Shown here piece after piece: positions 1 to 14,798 of a stretch of 64,000 bases of DNA. The position numbers were made by a program, and so were the translations under genes. Source of the stretch: Mansonella perstans (lineage: Eukaryota; Nematoda; Chromadorea; Rhabditida; Onchocercidae); the NCBI GenBank assembly GCA_037074765.1, contig JBAMDO010000061.1:209662-273661 (forward strand). The letters are read 5' to 3'. Every line of letters begins with the position of its first letter. The first letter of the stretch is position 1. Under the pieces are notes generated by a model. It saw only the letters and a list, made by a program, of their open reading frames with translations, had not been told where the DNA came from and searched no databases.

Positions 1-2911
1 CCATTAACTTAACTTCAGCAAAAAAAAAAAAAAACCATTAATACCAGTATTAGCAATGGCAGAACGAAACCGTATCAGCATTTGTTTTTTGCGACGCATT
101 GATTAGCCACATCAGCCAGCGTATATACGCACAATACAATAGTAGATTTAGCCAAGTAATGAAGTTTAATCAAGTAATGAAGCTGTCGGCCAAGTTTATT
201 CCGCTTATTTTGGACGAATTTACAGTTCGGTGTGGAAAGGATGATTATGATAATTGCAAGAAGGGGGCGTCGCCGTGATACGAGGCGAAAAACAGAATAG
301 TGATACGACCTTCAAATTCTAGCGTCTCACTACCCATGTCTTTCACCACCGATACACAGCATGCTCCAGATGGTATAAATTGTTTGTCAAATTACACCCC
401 TTGGGACACTTTCCATAAATTAAACTTCAAACCAAAACTTAATACCATGCACTTCTCCTAGCATTTCCCAAATGTCTACCTGAATCTTAAAGTATGATTG
501 TGCATTAGGAAACCTGCCCGACAATGTGAAAAAAAAAATCCTCTATTCTATCACAAGCAAACATAAAGTACACTGAAAGACATGTAAACTAAAGACGCAG
601 GAGTGTAATTTGATTTCAATGCTTCAAGGACTTGTAAAATAACAAATAACAAAAATACTCGCACCAAAAGTGGATCATAACTTCCTCATGCAGCTAACAC
701 AATCTCCAATACAATTTTTCGAATAGCTTAAAAGTTTCATATAACATTTGTCTACAAGCAAACACGATATGATAATTTTATGTGAACAAGATTGAGATTG
801 AAATATGATAAGAACCACATTCAATTTATCAATACAACAACACACTTCATGAATGAAACAAAAGTGAGCAGTGAAAAACAGGAAATTATCCAGAATTTTT
901 AGAAATTTCAACTACATATCCCATTAACTATTACCAGTTATTGCTATACCATGTTCTGCAGAATAATTTAAAAAGTGCTTGAAGCAAATGAACAAAATAA
1001 TTTATGGGAACTTATAGTTAAAGCAATGGGGGGTCCCGGTAACCCCTGGATATCATTCCTTTGATAAAGCATTGCACATAAAGTACATGAAATATGAGCT
1101 CTAAAGATCATATACACCACAGAAAACGGAATAAAACAGAATCAGACAATAATAATAAATGGAATTGAAATTATGTAACTTTCATAGCAATCATCCCATC
1201 AAAACTTTTGCATTTCATTAAGAGATTAAGGAATAACATTGAGAGATGACAAAAATTAGCAACTAACCATTAGCGATTCCAACCGTTGGTCATCAGAAAT
1301 ATAATATGAGCAATCAGATGAGCAATAGCAATGTCTGAATAGTGTAGGACAAATCACATTTTGCAAACTTCCTGAAAGAACTAAAACTAAATGTAAGAAG
1401 AAGAAGTAGAAGTAGAGAATTAGTACTATAGAAATTCACAAAAATAACTCATATAATAATCTTTTTTTCACAAAACCAAACAATGGAATATTATCAAATA
1501 ATCTTTTATAAACCAAAAAAAAAAAAAAAAAAGATTGTAATGACGACATGAATTGAATGATACTTCATAGATAATTACTAACAAAAAAAAAAAAAAAAAA
1601 ATAAACAATCAATCAATCAATTAATCTAATTAAACACAATGAAAAGTTGAATAGAATAAAACATTGAACTGAAATATGAAACAAAAAAAGGAAAAAAAAA
1701 AAGGAAAAGATAATGAAATAATAATGTAAATATTATTATAAAAACAAAGTAAAGTAAAATTAATGTATAAAAGTGTAATAATAATAATAACATGTAAAAT
1801 GAAAAACAACAACAACAATAACAATTCTATCTGTTTGATCATTGCTGTAATAAAGAAAAGGGAAAGAAAAAAAAAAATGACCCATCAAATGAAATGAGAA
1901 TGAACCGTTGATAAAATTGAAAATGAAGAGAAAGTGTTGCTACTACTACTATTGCTGCATGTATAGATGATTATGATGATAGGTATCCGTGTAGAAAAAT
2001 AATTGTTAGGTAAATGGCAAACAACAACAAAGTTGCAAGATTTAATAGAATAGAGAAAATTGAAGAGTATGCATGTGTGTGTGTGTGTGTGAATGGTTGA
2101 AATGAATGGATAGATAGATGGATCAGATCTGAAACTTTCATTGCTTACTTGCAGCTGTCACGTTGACAAACATGATAATATATATATATTGATAGAGGAA
2201 GAAGAAAAGAGAAGAATTACTGTCAACTTCTTATTTCATATACATACAATAAATTATTTCAAAGAAAGCTAAAAAGAAACACTAGTAATTGTTTTAGGAG
2301 GAAGAAATGAAGCTCATATAGAAAATAAAAAGGAGGAAATAGGAGGATATGATGATGATAATGATGATGATACATAGTAATGTCGGAAGAATAGAGGTCA
2401 TAGCGTGACAAAATTATACATAAGAAATAGAAACAGCTATATTTTCTTGTCCATAAGATAACACAGAAAGCAAGAGAAAGAAAGAAAAAGGTCAAGTGAA
2501 TGAATGAATGAGTCAGTGAAAGTTAATGAAGTAGTAAGAGTAGATAGATAGATAGTTTGAAAGAAAGATTCAGATAGAGTTTTCGGGTATGATATGATGA
2601 TGATGATGGTAATGGTGATGGTGGTGGCCAAATTCTTCTTCTCCTATAACATACCACCAGCAAATAACATTCAATAGGCGACCATTTTGCACATGGCATT
2701 GGCATAGGAAAAGAGTGAATGTTGCAGCCAACTCAATGGATACAGCAATAGTTAAAGCGACAAGTTCGGGGACCTTCAGGAGGGTTAAGGAATGATGGGG
2801 TAGGATAGGATGGGAATGGCGAGAGGAAAGGGGTGAACTATCAAAACCCAACCGAACCCAACCCAACCTATCAGTAGCAGCATCCTCCTGAATTATTCAC
2901 TAAGAAGCAAC

Positions 2912-3017
2912 ATGACCCTCCCTCCCTCCATCCCTCCCTCCCTGCTTCCTTTCTTCCTTCCTTGCCTTATCCCCCCCTCCCTTGCCTACCTTTCTCTTTC
3001 TCGCTCCCTCTCTTCCA
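2912..3017 (+). repeat. Polypyrimidine (C/T) tract
   Basis: About 105 bases that are almost only C and T, built from CCTCC, TTCC and CTTT blocks, on the plus strand. Long homopurine-homopyrimidine tracts of this kind can adopt triplex (H-DNA) structures. No function is inferred. Confidence 0.75.
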
Positions 3018-3433
3018 GTTAGTTTTTTTTTTTTTATGCCTAACAAGATGTAAGAGTAATGAAATGATAAAATAACTAATGCATCATACACTAAAGAGAT
3101 GAATGAATCTCTAAGGCGTGGCATATTTTTCTTTTCCATCCTTACTAACATATTTATATAACAAATATTCCCATCCTTCTTTCATTCTTTTCTTTATTTC
3201 TTTTCCTGCATTTCTTAAACAGAAGAAGAAGACAAAGAAGAAAAGAGTGAATGAATGTTTATTTAGTAAATTGCAATTTTATAAAGAATAACAGAGAATG
3301 AAGAGAATACAACAGACAATGAAGAGAGTGCAGAGAGTGCGGTGGGACAAAGAGAAAATGAGAAAAAATATGGTTGGCATTTTTGGCATCATACAAAAAA
3401 TGCCATTAAGACATTGCGAAAAACATGGCAATT

Positions 3434-3575
3434 CTCTCACTCTCACTCTCACTCTCACTCTCATTTAGTTGCACGTATTTCGCCCTATCAATCGTGCATC
3501 CTACCTATTTACCTACTTATTTACCTATCTATCTACTATCTATCTATCTACCTACCTACCTATCTATCTATCTTA
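3434..3575 (+). repeat. TCTCAC hexamer repeat followed by TATC/TACC tetramer repeat
   Basis: Five tandem CTCTCA-type units at 3434-3463 are followed by a run of TATC/TACC tetramers at about 3496-3575. The open frames across them are an effect of the repeats and not genes. Confidence 0.8.
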
Positions 3576-5636
3576 TACCTTCTTTCCCTCTTCATTCATT
3601 ATTGCAAGGATTATTTTTGACTATTTTCAATAAGCTCCCTCCCTCATTCCTTTTTTTCTTTCCCTCATACCTATACTTTTATCGATTGGTGGTTAGTTGC
3701 AATAAGTGAGAGTATAATAGCGACGATTTCGCAAAAAAAAAAAAAAAAAAAAAAAAACTTTGTAATAGAAACAATTTCAAAAGCCCGGAAATACCAAGTA
3801 CAGCAATAATATGAAAGCGATGTTGGAATGGAGTACAAAGAGGGATGGACCAAAATGAATAAAAGAAAACACGTGCAACTAGTAAAGATGGGAAATACCT
3901 CGAGGGGAGGGGGGGAGAAATGCCTTGACAATTGCCTTAAGCAAAGGATGCTGCTTATTGTTATTTCTGGCCTTTTTAATTATCTAAATTGAATTCATTT
4001 CAAAGGCCAATACAAGTAATCTCTCAAAGCTTTTCTTTCCTATTTTTCACTACTATATTAAGCTTACCCTATATTTGTAACCCTACAAACCAGTAATTAC
4101 TATAAAATATCCATCTATTTTTTTGCTCTGAATATAAGATGCCTTACTCATCATGTACATATGCTAAAATTGAAGTAATTAAAGGAATTTATGTGAGAAA
4201 AATGCTATCATTTGTAGAGCTAACATACCTTACCAATTTCAAAAAAAATTTTTCCTTATCCTACCATAATATCCATGAAGATCTCACGTATCCATTAATA
4301 TCTTACATATCCATCTCAACAAATCTGAATTTGATGTTGCATCGGAACTTGTTCCAACAACAACAACAACCTAATGCTATTTATTTTACGACCAGCGCAA
4401 CCATCACAACAACTATGGGTTAAATCATCACAATAAACTATTACTTATCTTCATATCTGATAATAATATACACATATATATATATATATGTATATGTATA
4501 AATAGGTACTTACAACCATAGTAGGATCAAATTATGATCAAAAAGTTTCGCTGGTCAAAAAATATCTCTAATTGCATAATTGATATACTCCAAACTTCTT
4601 GCAACAGTTTAGCACTCATCAACATTTCATTACAAAACATAGCAAAAGAATTAACGAAATAAACAAATGATATAAAAGAAATTGCCATGAACTTCTAATC
4701 ATTTCACCTTCCAAAAAAAAATATTCAAACTATTCATTTTAAAATATCTTTTTTCGCTATCCCTTCTGTATAATTTGCCTACTATTTAAAAGAAAATAAT
4801 ATTTTCAAAAAAAAAAACGAGAAACATGCCAATGGATTGACTGATTTATTTATTCCCTTTCATTTTCTATCTGTTCTATTTTAATTAATTTATTTTTTTT
4901 TTTTTTTGAAAGAAAAACAATGACTAAAATATATGAACTATTTGTTTACTCGTAAAAAAATAAAAAAATCAAATCTTAGGAAAAAAAATTTTTTTCCTAT
5001 CACAAAAATAAAAAAAAACAATGTTTATGATATATGTATAATGGCATCTCACTAGACCTCACACAAAGTGTCGTTGCTATTCATTCCTATGTGTTAGTCT
5101 CATAACTAAAATCATTAAAATTTAAGGTAAAAGAATTATATATAATACATACATACACACACACACACACATATGAACATGCATAGTTTTTTTAACATTT
5201 CTTTGCTTAATTCTATGTTAGAATTGCAAAGATTTAAACTTAAAACAGAAATGACAAATTTTTTTTTGCTGCTAACCGATAAATGAAATGCATCATTGGA
5301 ATTTGTTTTGAGATATGAATTGGACGAGAAAAACAGGGCGATATGTACTTGCGGCAAATACTTTTTAGACTATTGAGGCATTTTTTTGTTCATTCATTTT
5401 ACTCCTTCAGTGTAGCATATGTATAGCATTCTGAATTCTTTTCATCACCCTGTCTGTTGTTTACCTAATTAATTAATTGGGAAAAAGCACTTTAGTATTT
5501 TCCCAATGGCTCACATGAGAAAATAGTTGCGAATAGTGATCAATTAATTAAAAAACATCTTCTCATGATGCATTTATTAGTGTAAATTAGCTAGAAAAAT
5601 ATACAATAAAATGATTTAATATATCATTCTATATAC

Positions 5637-5640
<4 letters not shown>

Positions 5641-5682
<42 letters not shown>
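5641..5682 (+). repeat. (CT)21 microsatellite
   Basis: Uninterrupted CT dinucleotide run of 42 bases, in AT-rich non-coding DNA beyond the last recognised PPP4R1-like exon. Confidence 0.95.
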
Positions 5683-5683
<1 letters not shown>

Positions 5684-5963
5684 GAAACAACTATAAATTT
5701 TGGAATCAAAGTTTTCAATCAAATAATTTAATAGAGAATGAAGAGAGGCTAAGAGAACAATATAATTAACCTCAATGAATAGAAAAAAAAAAGACAACAA
5801 ACGACAAATGATATTTTTATTGATAATAATCTAATTCATTATTTAAAGATGTAATAAATCATTGAGATAAATTTACAAGCTTACCTTACCATACAAATTT
5901 TATATGAGATAAATTTATAATATATATTTAATTTAAAAAAAATCTAATATGAAAAATGCATAC

Positions 5964-8900
5964 CTTGTAGTAGAATGCGTTGCTCAAGCAAAGTATCAAT
6001 AGCACCAATCGCTGATTTACGTACCTAAAATTTATTGCAAATTGAAATTCTATATCATACATAGATATGATATGTTTAATCCTTTTTTTTTTTCCAAATT
6101 GATAATTTACATGTTTTCTTTAAAAAAAGAAAGGAATAAAGTTGACATTGATTTTAAATTACACAAATTTGTACTTGCAGTACTTTTTTTTTAAAACATT
6201 ATTTGAACAGATTGAAGAACTGAATTCGATACGAGAAAACAAACAAACTAAAACAACACAGCAATGAACAGGGAAGCAAAAGCCAAAACATCAACATTTG
6301 CTTATAATGTTATTTCCCAACGCTTTCTCCCTGCTCAATCATTAAACAGGTTAATACATGTGTTCCATCACATTCCTCAAATGCTTTTCTTTTCTAAGAC
6401 TGATTATTGCAGATGTTGCAACAATAAATAACTATAACAACAAAAGAAAACAAGACTAATTTTGGAACAAAATATGGGCAATTTTTATACGAAGGAAAAT
6501 ATAATAAGTTTAATAAAGAAAAAAAAAAGTCAAAATGTAACAATAAATTAAACAGCAAGTTGTGGACTTACATGAAGATATAGTAGAAAGCAATAATATT
6601 CAATTTTTGAGAGTAAATTCTATTTCATATCAATTTAATATCAATATTATAAAAAGAAAAAAAAAACACTAACTGTAATTTCCCATGCACATTCCTTATG
6701 TGAATCTCTTTTACTTGGAAGAAATCAAGCAAAAAAGAGTTTAAATTTTCAAAATATCATAACAATTAGCAATATATATCTATGTATATAGGATATGGAG
6801 TATGAGTAAGATTACACCTAGTATTTTGAATTTCATCTCCTTATTTTTCAGGATAAAAACCTCTAATGGATGAAAATGTTTTTTGAAGCTCTTTGAAATG
6901 ATTCATCATTGCTTCAAGATCAACCATACTTTAAAAATGACTTGTAAAACTTAGAATCTCCCTTTGTTCTCCAAACCGAATTCTTTACTACGAATTCACT
7001 TCATATCATGCATGACTTATAGTGATTTGGTTGAAAAAAACTCCAAAAATTTTGGAAAAAAATTCAACATCCTCAACAATTTTATAAATTCAAACGGATA
7101 TTTTAGGCTTTTCTAAGAGATCAAAAAAGATATCCTTTTCTACATACTCATTTTGGTTCATATTATCCATCGAACGTCCAGATATTTCGATGAATCATCA
7201 TCCTGATATATTAAATGGATTGAAACATAACTTACTGCTGTTTATTTCTGACCCTCAAGTAAATAATTTTATAAACTAAATATTTCTCTATCTTTCCTCG
7301 ACATCTGGCATGAAATAGAATCCCCAAAACTTAACTACCAAACTTCTCTCATTCAAACAAGAATTTCTATTTGTTAATTTGTACCTTTAAAAGAACTTGA
7401 ATACATTTCTGCTAATAGTTTCAACAAATTTCCATTTGACAATATAGATGAGACTATTTTCATGACTTTATTCGTTCCTACACTTATATTATTAGATGAA
7501 CAAAATATTAACAAAACTTTTTGATCTCATCAATAATTGTTAGAAAAATATAATCACTTCATCTTATGTTATCATTATTATTAGATTTATCTTTTGATAG
7601 ATGATCATAAATATGCTCTACTAATAATATCAAATAAAATTATTGCTTACTTACAATATTAATTTTACAATTTTTACTTCATTAAAAATTATCAAAATTT
7701 CATTTCAATCATTTCTAAAAATTAATTGTCCTTGATTTCCTAAAAATCCTTTTTTTATTTGTTCATCCAGATATAACTACTAACTAATAAATAGAAAAAT
7801 GGGGACCGTTGTGGTTGATTGATTCTCTTTTCCCTTCTTCTTCTTCTTCTTTTTCAAGGTCAAAAAAATCTAAACTGCTAATATTATTGGTGCTTTTTTT
7901 TTTTTTTTTTTTTTTTTTTGCTTTGCAGCAGAGCTTTTACAGCGGAACACTGCACACAATTCAATTCAATCACCTAAAAAAAAAAACGGCCCACAAAAAG
8001 GACAAAAAAATTCAAGTCATTGCAATGAAAACGAATAGGAAAAGGCATCAAGGAAAAACGCGAAACAAAAAAAAAAAAAAAAAAAAAAACAAAAAAAAAA
8101 ATGAAAATGCAAAATAGATGATTGTGAAGAGCATTTTTCTCTCTCCTCCCTCATTAAGCAGCATCTGTCATTTTCCCAAAGCCTCTACCCCCTCCCCCTA
8201 CCCTTTCCTTCCCTTTGGTTCTTTCCTATGATGCAAATTATTAAATATTCAAAGCATAAATTTTACTCAATTTTTGAATTAATCAAAAAAAAAAATTCTC
8301 TCTCCTCAATTAGCTAACAACTTTAGCAATGCTTTTCTTGAAAGTACACACATTATCCACGTGCATTACTGTTATCACTACTACACTTATAGTAGTATCT
8401 TAGTAATTTCAATAAATTACAACAAAGTAAACTGATTAATCTATTGTGTACCTATTTCAACATCATTACACTTAACAATAATAACTACATTAAATACATT
8501 AAAACTAAAACAAACGCTTCAATTTGATTAAATTTGCAGATAGGATTTAAGTGTTATATTTCTTGGTATATTTTTTTTACATGTACTGTTCTATAAAAGT
8601 AACAGAAAAAAATTTCAACAATATATCAAATAGCAATGCCAATAAAACTATCTGATCAAATTGCAGCTAACTTACTTGGAAACAGGCTGTTTTCAAAAAT
8701 TCTAAAGCATAGTTGGAAATTTAATGCTCCGAAAATAAAGTTTCAAACTTATAGTTATTCACTCCTATTTACATCAACTACATACGTTAACTACATAGTT
8801 TGAATAAATGAGCATAAGTTTTGAAAATAAAAATTTTGTTGAATCAGAGAGAAAACAATCAGTCTAGATATTATGATTCAAATGATATAAGAAATAATTG

Positions 8901-11268
8901 CAGTTTTTTTTTTTCCTTTCTTCCACAGAACAAGATAAGAGTACAATAAAAACTATTAATATAATTTTAGTAAAGACAGGCACACCGTTCAGAAAAAAGG
9001 AAAAGTATTGTGTTAATTTTACTGCAGAGACAAGAGAACAACATTAAAAAGAGAACAAGAGAACCGATTGCCATTACTGCAAAGCACCGACCTTCGAAGC
9101 TAACAAGAACCTGCTCATTTCCCGAGAACAATCTTGCTTCTACAGCATTATTGGGAAAAATTGCTTAGCAAGTTTTGGAATAGTCAACAATCACGAAAAT
9201 TGTTTTAAGAAGATAATTGAACAACATAACAGAAAACGAAAAAATGGAATAAAGAAATGAGATTCAAATTTTGTTCCCAGGAAAGAAGAACCGATAAACC
9301 TTCCAAAAATACTATAACAAAATTTTGCTCATTTTCAGGAGAAATATCAGCTTTTAGTTATCTAAGACAAGATGTAAAATATAACAATTGACTTTAGATA
9401 ATGACACTTACACTATCGGTGGCATGCTCCAGAGCATTCGCTAATAGCACTGGTAATACTTTATGGACTCGTTTCATCAGGTGTTCAACTGCCATAAATT
9501 CAACATACAATGATGGAACTTGTTCCACTAGCATAGCACATAATTTAGCATCTGCAATTCAAAAAAGATATATATATATATATGCAGAGATTAATATATA
9601 CAAGTGAATTTCCCAACTCTAATAAATGAACTCAAACTTATGCCTTTCCTAATTTCGATCATGTTGTTTACGATAAAGTGAGCTTAACCAGGCAGTGTCA
9701 ATACTATAAACTGAAATAAGTTTTGATAAGAGGAATAAACTGTTTATCCATTAAAAAGTGGACCCAGTACATATAATGCCGTAACCAACTAAAACCCTAT
9801 CGACTTCAATGTTTTGCGTCGTAGAAGTCAATTTAATGAATTACAGTATTTTATAGAACAGTAAGTCTGAAATGGCTTTAAATAACACACATGAGATGAA
9901 TTTATTGGCAGTATAAAATTTCGATGACGTTCGTAAATTTTTTTCGATGTTCATAAACATTCCATGTAAGATATTTCTTAACGGAAAACTCGTTAAGATA
10001 ACAAGACAAAGACTGTGACCATTTTTTTCATTATTGAAAAAATACCTGTTTCTTTAGCAAATACATTTTCAATGAGACTAAAGACAACTTCGATTTCCCG
10101 TTGATCTTTTTCGATATTCAATGTCTGTAACATTTTTGACAGATCGCGGATTGCAATTTCCCTGGAAAAAGTTTCTGCTTTGACCAATTACACGAACAAA
10201 AGAGATTCTAAAATGACAATCAGATCAACAATTGAAAAGTAAGAAGCTCAAATTTACCAATTCCCAAAGGCTAAAAAATAGTTCCAATTTTTCTCAAAAC
10301 AAACTATTCAAGACTCCTAATAACTCACAAGAAATGTCATTATGCTTACAAGGAAGCGTAAATTGATATACTAGATGATGAGTTTGGTTTTGTTCCAAAT
10401 GCAGTATCCTGTTCATATCATAAAACAAAATTCTTAGTATTTAATCAAAAACTTATTTATCATCATCGAAAGCGAAAGAAACGTACCTATCGGATAGATT
10501 ATCGCTACGTGCATATAATAAAAATGTGTCGTAGTGAAGTACTTCCATATTTTCTACTTCCATTCCTGGAAATATAAAAATGAAACATTTTATTTAGCAG
10601 AAAATTATTTGTAAAACATAATAACATTGTTAGCAACAGACCAAATCTGTTTTGGATAATGAAAATAAAACTTTCATTAATTGTACCCAACCAACCTTCG
10701 CTGAATTCATTTTCGCTAAATTCAATAACCATTTCGGAAAAATTAATAGCTGAAAATAAAAAAAACTTTCGCATTGCATTGTATTTATACAGCAGATTTT
10801 CTAAATTATACAAATCTTTCACCGATACAGTGATTGTCTTTCAGAGAATTTCTCAACTTAAAAAATACTTTAACAAGTATATTTTTGAACAAAAATACAA
10901 ACTGATAATCTAATAGCTGCGAAAAATGAAATTACAAAATTTGATACAAATTTAATTCATATATGATGCGTGCTTTCGGGATTAAATATCCAGAATTAAA
11001 TATTCTTGCTTCAGTTACGAAATTCGAAACGCTATGAGCTATGCTTATAAAAGTAAATCACAAAGAACAATGAGTCATAGTTTAGGATGAAAAGTGAAGA
11101 AATCGTTAATAATTAAATTGTTGTCATTTGTTATTTTGTTGTTTAAAATTTATATTTTAAAAATATCTTTCCCATACCTTTTCATTGTAAGAAAAAGGAA
11201 AGCTTTCTAGAACATTTTCTTTTTGTAAATGATTAGAAAATCTCACCGTATTCGCTTTGACTTTCCAT
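5964..11268 (-). CDS. ppfr-1: Serine/threonine-protein phosphatase 4 regulatory subunit 1-like (5' part)
   Basis: Six minus-strand exons join in one frame: 11268-11247, 10749-10696, 10565-10487, 10161-10046, 9551-9412 and 6024-5964, giving 157 residues plus one base. All have GT donors and AG acceptors with matching phases. The product begins MESQSEYAIN. Its segments LLYARSDNLSDREIAIRDL, AMLVEQVPSLYVEF and VRKSAIGAIDTLLEQRIL follow, in order, the N-terminal HEAT repeats of PPP4R1 (human: LDKYAASENIFNRQMVARSL, ELMEQVPHIALF, VRKTSQAALLALLEQELI). That family is a scaffold that binds and targets the PP4 catalytic subunit; C. elegans ppfr-1 is the expected orthologue. Human PPP4R1 is roughly 950 residues, so most of the gene is missing from the recognised exons. 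The start at 11268 was chosen because exon 1 phase fits exon 2; a shorter protein starting in exon 2 cannot be excluded. Confidence 0.8.
6025..9411 (-). other. Large intron 5 of the PPP4R1-like gene
   Basis: 3.4 kb of AT-rich sequence between two exons of consistent phase. It holds T/A homopolymers (for example about 7890-7919 and 8068-8100) and one A-rich open frame (7809-8117) caused by them. No second gene is visible. Confidence 0.7.
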
Positions 11269-12667
11269 AGTTTCATGTACAAATTTCAGTTCAAAAATGA
11301 GCTATACGTGCCAAAATTTAAAATAAATTAACAATTATTGATTCAAATCAGAACAAAAGAACAAATTTGATGCAAATAGTCCCTGAAAAATTTACTATTT
11401 CAATAACCCATAACCCGCCACTTTTCAAATCCACTCCCTCTTCCCTCACAACCACTAGCTATTGCGCTTGTTACCCGTTTAATCCCAAACGATATGAAAA
11501 AGTGATAAAATTCGTCCGTACGGAATGTTGGATTCGATGGATCGAACATAACATACACTGCTGGAGTAAAGTGTGTGAGTGCTATTCTTATTATTAAATC
11601 ATCAAAAAAATTCTCCTTTTTATTCCTGTTTATATACACATAACATGTGAATAAATAATGCATTATAAATAGCAAACTAGAGATTAAATAAATAAGCCAA
11701 GTATCTAAAAGAGCCACAAAATTTTGGCTCAAAATTTTGGCTCATTCGAATATTTCATTCGCATATTTTACTTTTTTTTAGTTTTATTAATGGAATAATC
11801 ATAAATGAGATAAATGTAAGTGATTGATTATCAGTGATAATATACTCTCGACAAAATTAAATTTAACTCTATCTTTACAATCACAACTTATCTTATTTTT
11901 AACTTAACCCCTTATCAATCAAAAATAATCACTTTTCATCCGTATTATTATTGGTTATTTTGGATGAGTTAACAAAAAGATTACTAGTTAGGGGTCACTA
12001 TTATTACAATTATACTGTATTCGCTGCTAATATTGAATATAATAATCATACATTTCTTTTAAGTTTATTATTAACGTATCGTAATTGTTATGTCAATTTG
12101 TAAACGTCATTTTATCATTCATTTTTTTCAATGATTATTTCAAAATGATTATTTCTTACTTTTACATTATATCTTTAGGAAAATTTTGGATATGCGTGTA
12201 ATGTCAATGTAACATTTAATTATTGCAGAAAAACAAATCATTTTAAGTTATATTTGAAAGTTTACAATGATAAATTTTAAATAAATTCATTATATTTTTC
12301 ATTATGTTGCATAAAGTTGTCTGTTGAAGGATTGTATCAGGATTGGTTGTACCAATTGAGGAAGATTCTTGAAGAAGAAGAAGTAATTATTCTGAAATAA
12401 ATCAAAAGAATATGGTAGTGATCATTGTGCATTACAAGCAATTGTTGGATAGATTAAAAATTGCAAAATCCGGTTCGGGAATATTCTTGCCACAACTTCT
12501 CTCAAAGTTTTTTTTCATTGCGCATTCCTCACCGACAAAAAGTTTTAAATTCCTTTCGCTTCTCATGTTATTCGATCATGCTAAAATTTCATTGTAAATG
12601 CAATCTTCTATCAGAGCAAACGATTCATCTCTGTATCTTTTTTCACCCAAAGATTTGATGCTTTTGG

Positions 12668-12754
12668 GATCTGCTATAGATTCCTGGTAATTTTGCTTCA
12701 ACCAGAAGTGGGATCTGCTACAGATTCCTGGTAATTTTGACTTCAACCAGAAGC
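12668..12754 (+). repeat. Tandem duplication, about 44-bp unit
   Basis: Two adjacent near-identical copies beginning GGGATCTGCTA and ending CAACCAGAAG, differing by a few bases. Confidence 0.85.
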
Positions 12755-13758
12755 ACTATCTTTTTATTTAAGCAAATAATTCTTGTAGCAGCTGACATTT
12801 GCTTAGATGGAAAAATTATTGAAAAAATAATGGACAGAAGCATGAAACAATGAGAGTAGCAATACAAGTAAGCGAATAGTTCATTGATGATAAAATAGAT
12901 ATGTGATAGTTTGAGCTGCTGAGAATATATTCGTTCTATTTTCATTTCAAATTTTCAAATGAAATTGATGGGAATTACTTTCGAATTTTTTTTTTACAGA
13001 TTTTGAAGTAATCCCTTGAATTTAGTCGCTTCATTGGAGTAAAAAATGAAACCATCCAATGATCTACTAATTATGTCCATGAACAAATATCACTGTGTGT
13101 TATTTCCGTTGATCTGTTGTACTGCAATGAAAAATATCACAAATGTATCATTTCCATTGGTCTTATCTCGTTCGGTGAATAAATACAACGACAATAAAAT
13201 ACTTCAACTGATTTAATCTTATCTCGAAAATCCTCGACACAATAGTTCGGCTAATCTGATCTTGTTTGGCGGTATCTTTACAGATTGGATAGATTATTCA
13301 GGTACTTCAGAATCAAAAAACATTGCTCGAATATTCTGTATTAGCATCTCTTGTCTATCTAATTGATCTACACTCTTCCCATATCATACTATAACTAATC
13401 GTAAAAGAATTAATAGCAAAGATACGTTAAAATCTAGCCGTAATTCATAGCTCTTTGAGTTTTAAGGGGAAAAAACTAATTATAGATAATGCTTGAAATT
13501 ATCGGCAAAATTTATAGAATTCGAAAATAATTTAATCAAAATTAATTGATATAGTCATATTTACATAGCTAAATAAATACTATTGCATCTAACATCGATT
13601 TATGTACACGAGAAAAATTTGCAAAAAATCTAGCTTGAATAATTTCATTAACTCATTTAAGATAATAATAGTAGTAGTTTATACTTTATACTATTAGCAG
13701 AATTAGAAAATTCGATATAACACTTGATAAGAACAAATTATTTATCAATATTTTTTAA

Positions 13759-13869
13759 TCAATTATCAATTAATAAGCTTTTATCTTTACTTACAAATTT
13801 TGGTTATAATTTGGTTATCAATTATCAATTAATAAGTTTTTATCTGTACTTACAAATATTTGGTTATTT
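13759..13869 (+). repeat. Tandem duplication, about 56-bp unit
   Basis: Two near-identical copies beginning ATCAATTATCAATTAATAAG and continuing through ACTTACAAAT to TTTGGTTAT, separated by a few bases. Confidence 0.85.
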
Positions 13870-14795
13870 TACGATAACATGTTGTAGATGGATCAGCAAA
13901 ATGTTTCAATTAAGCCAAGCCCCAAAATTTTGTTCCTCAGAACTAAATGATTTCAGCAAATTACGGTATGATAAATAATTTATAAATTAACTTTAATTTT
14001 CGCTAACCATTATTGAAATCAAAAATAAAATTTTTTACTGTCAATTTAATTTACTAATTTCCAATTCATACCAAGTCCTATTAGAAATTTTGCGTAACTG
14101 ATAAATCTCTGAAAATATTTAAATAATTTAGCTTTTTGCTATTCTCTGCACTCTCCTTCTATTTCTTTCTGTTTCCTCTTCGATTGTTTTTTTTTGCTAA
14201 ATTTTTCTGGAAAATAAAAAATACATAAATGAATAAAAAGAACAAAATCTGGAAAACTTATTTCCTACTATTGTCAGAGAATCATTTGAAATGATCAATT
14301 TTATGTTCTGGAAACATGGCTGGAAAATAGGAAATTACTGAATCTTTATGCTTGTTTGGATGAAGAATTCCTTTATCACAGAAAACCACTAAATTTTTTT
14401 GATTATCACAGTGATATGAACTGATATATATCCAGTAGGTTGCTATCTAACTGATGATTAAATTTAATTTTAATTGTTCAGTGCGCCTTCCTGCATGTAT
14501 CATATCTCTCTCGGCGAGGAAAAAAAATCAATCATTTCGATGATTATATTATAATTAATTTCCAGGATATTATGATTAACAAAAAGTAATAAATAAATTT
14601 CAATTTCTATCATCAAAGAAAGTAAATTGATTTAAGCTATAATACGATAATTTTATAATACATGCCGTCCCACATCCAAGTACCCAACGTTGCTTAACTT
14701 GATATGTCGTGCTTTCAATGTGTTATGATCGTAGACAATACAATAATGCATACATTAAATTCCTATCATTGTTTAGATTTGTTCTCCCACAAATT

Positions 14796-14798
<3 letters not shown>

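Larger units (their letters stand above)
1..5963. other. Large non-coding stretch downstream of the last visible PPP4R1-like exon
   Basis: No exon with convincing protein similarity was found on either strand. The stretch holds many A/T homopolymers, short simple repeats, a polypyrimidine run (2912-3017), TCTCAC and TATC repeats (3434-3575) and a CT repeat (5641-5682). It lies 3' of a minus-strand gene whose last recognised exon ends at 5964 in phase 1, so it is probably intron, with the remaining exons outside the window or unrecognised here. A GC-richer patch at about 2650-2790 and a 33-codon plus-strand ORF at 177-278 are open but match nothing I know. Confidence 0.6.

Noticed and set aside
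177..278. 33-codon plus-strand ORF at the left edge
   Set aside because: Coding-like composition but very short, no splice context and no recognisable similarity.
2570..2866. Minus ORF with poly-His
   Set aside because: The His run is an ATG/ATGGTG microsatellite; the rest has no similarity and other frames are equally open.
11367..11732. Overlapping ORFs on both strands upstream of the PPP4R1-like gene
   Set aside because: Both strands are open over the same bases, no family recognised; more likely promoter or UTR sequence.
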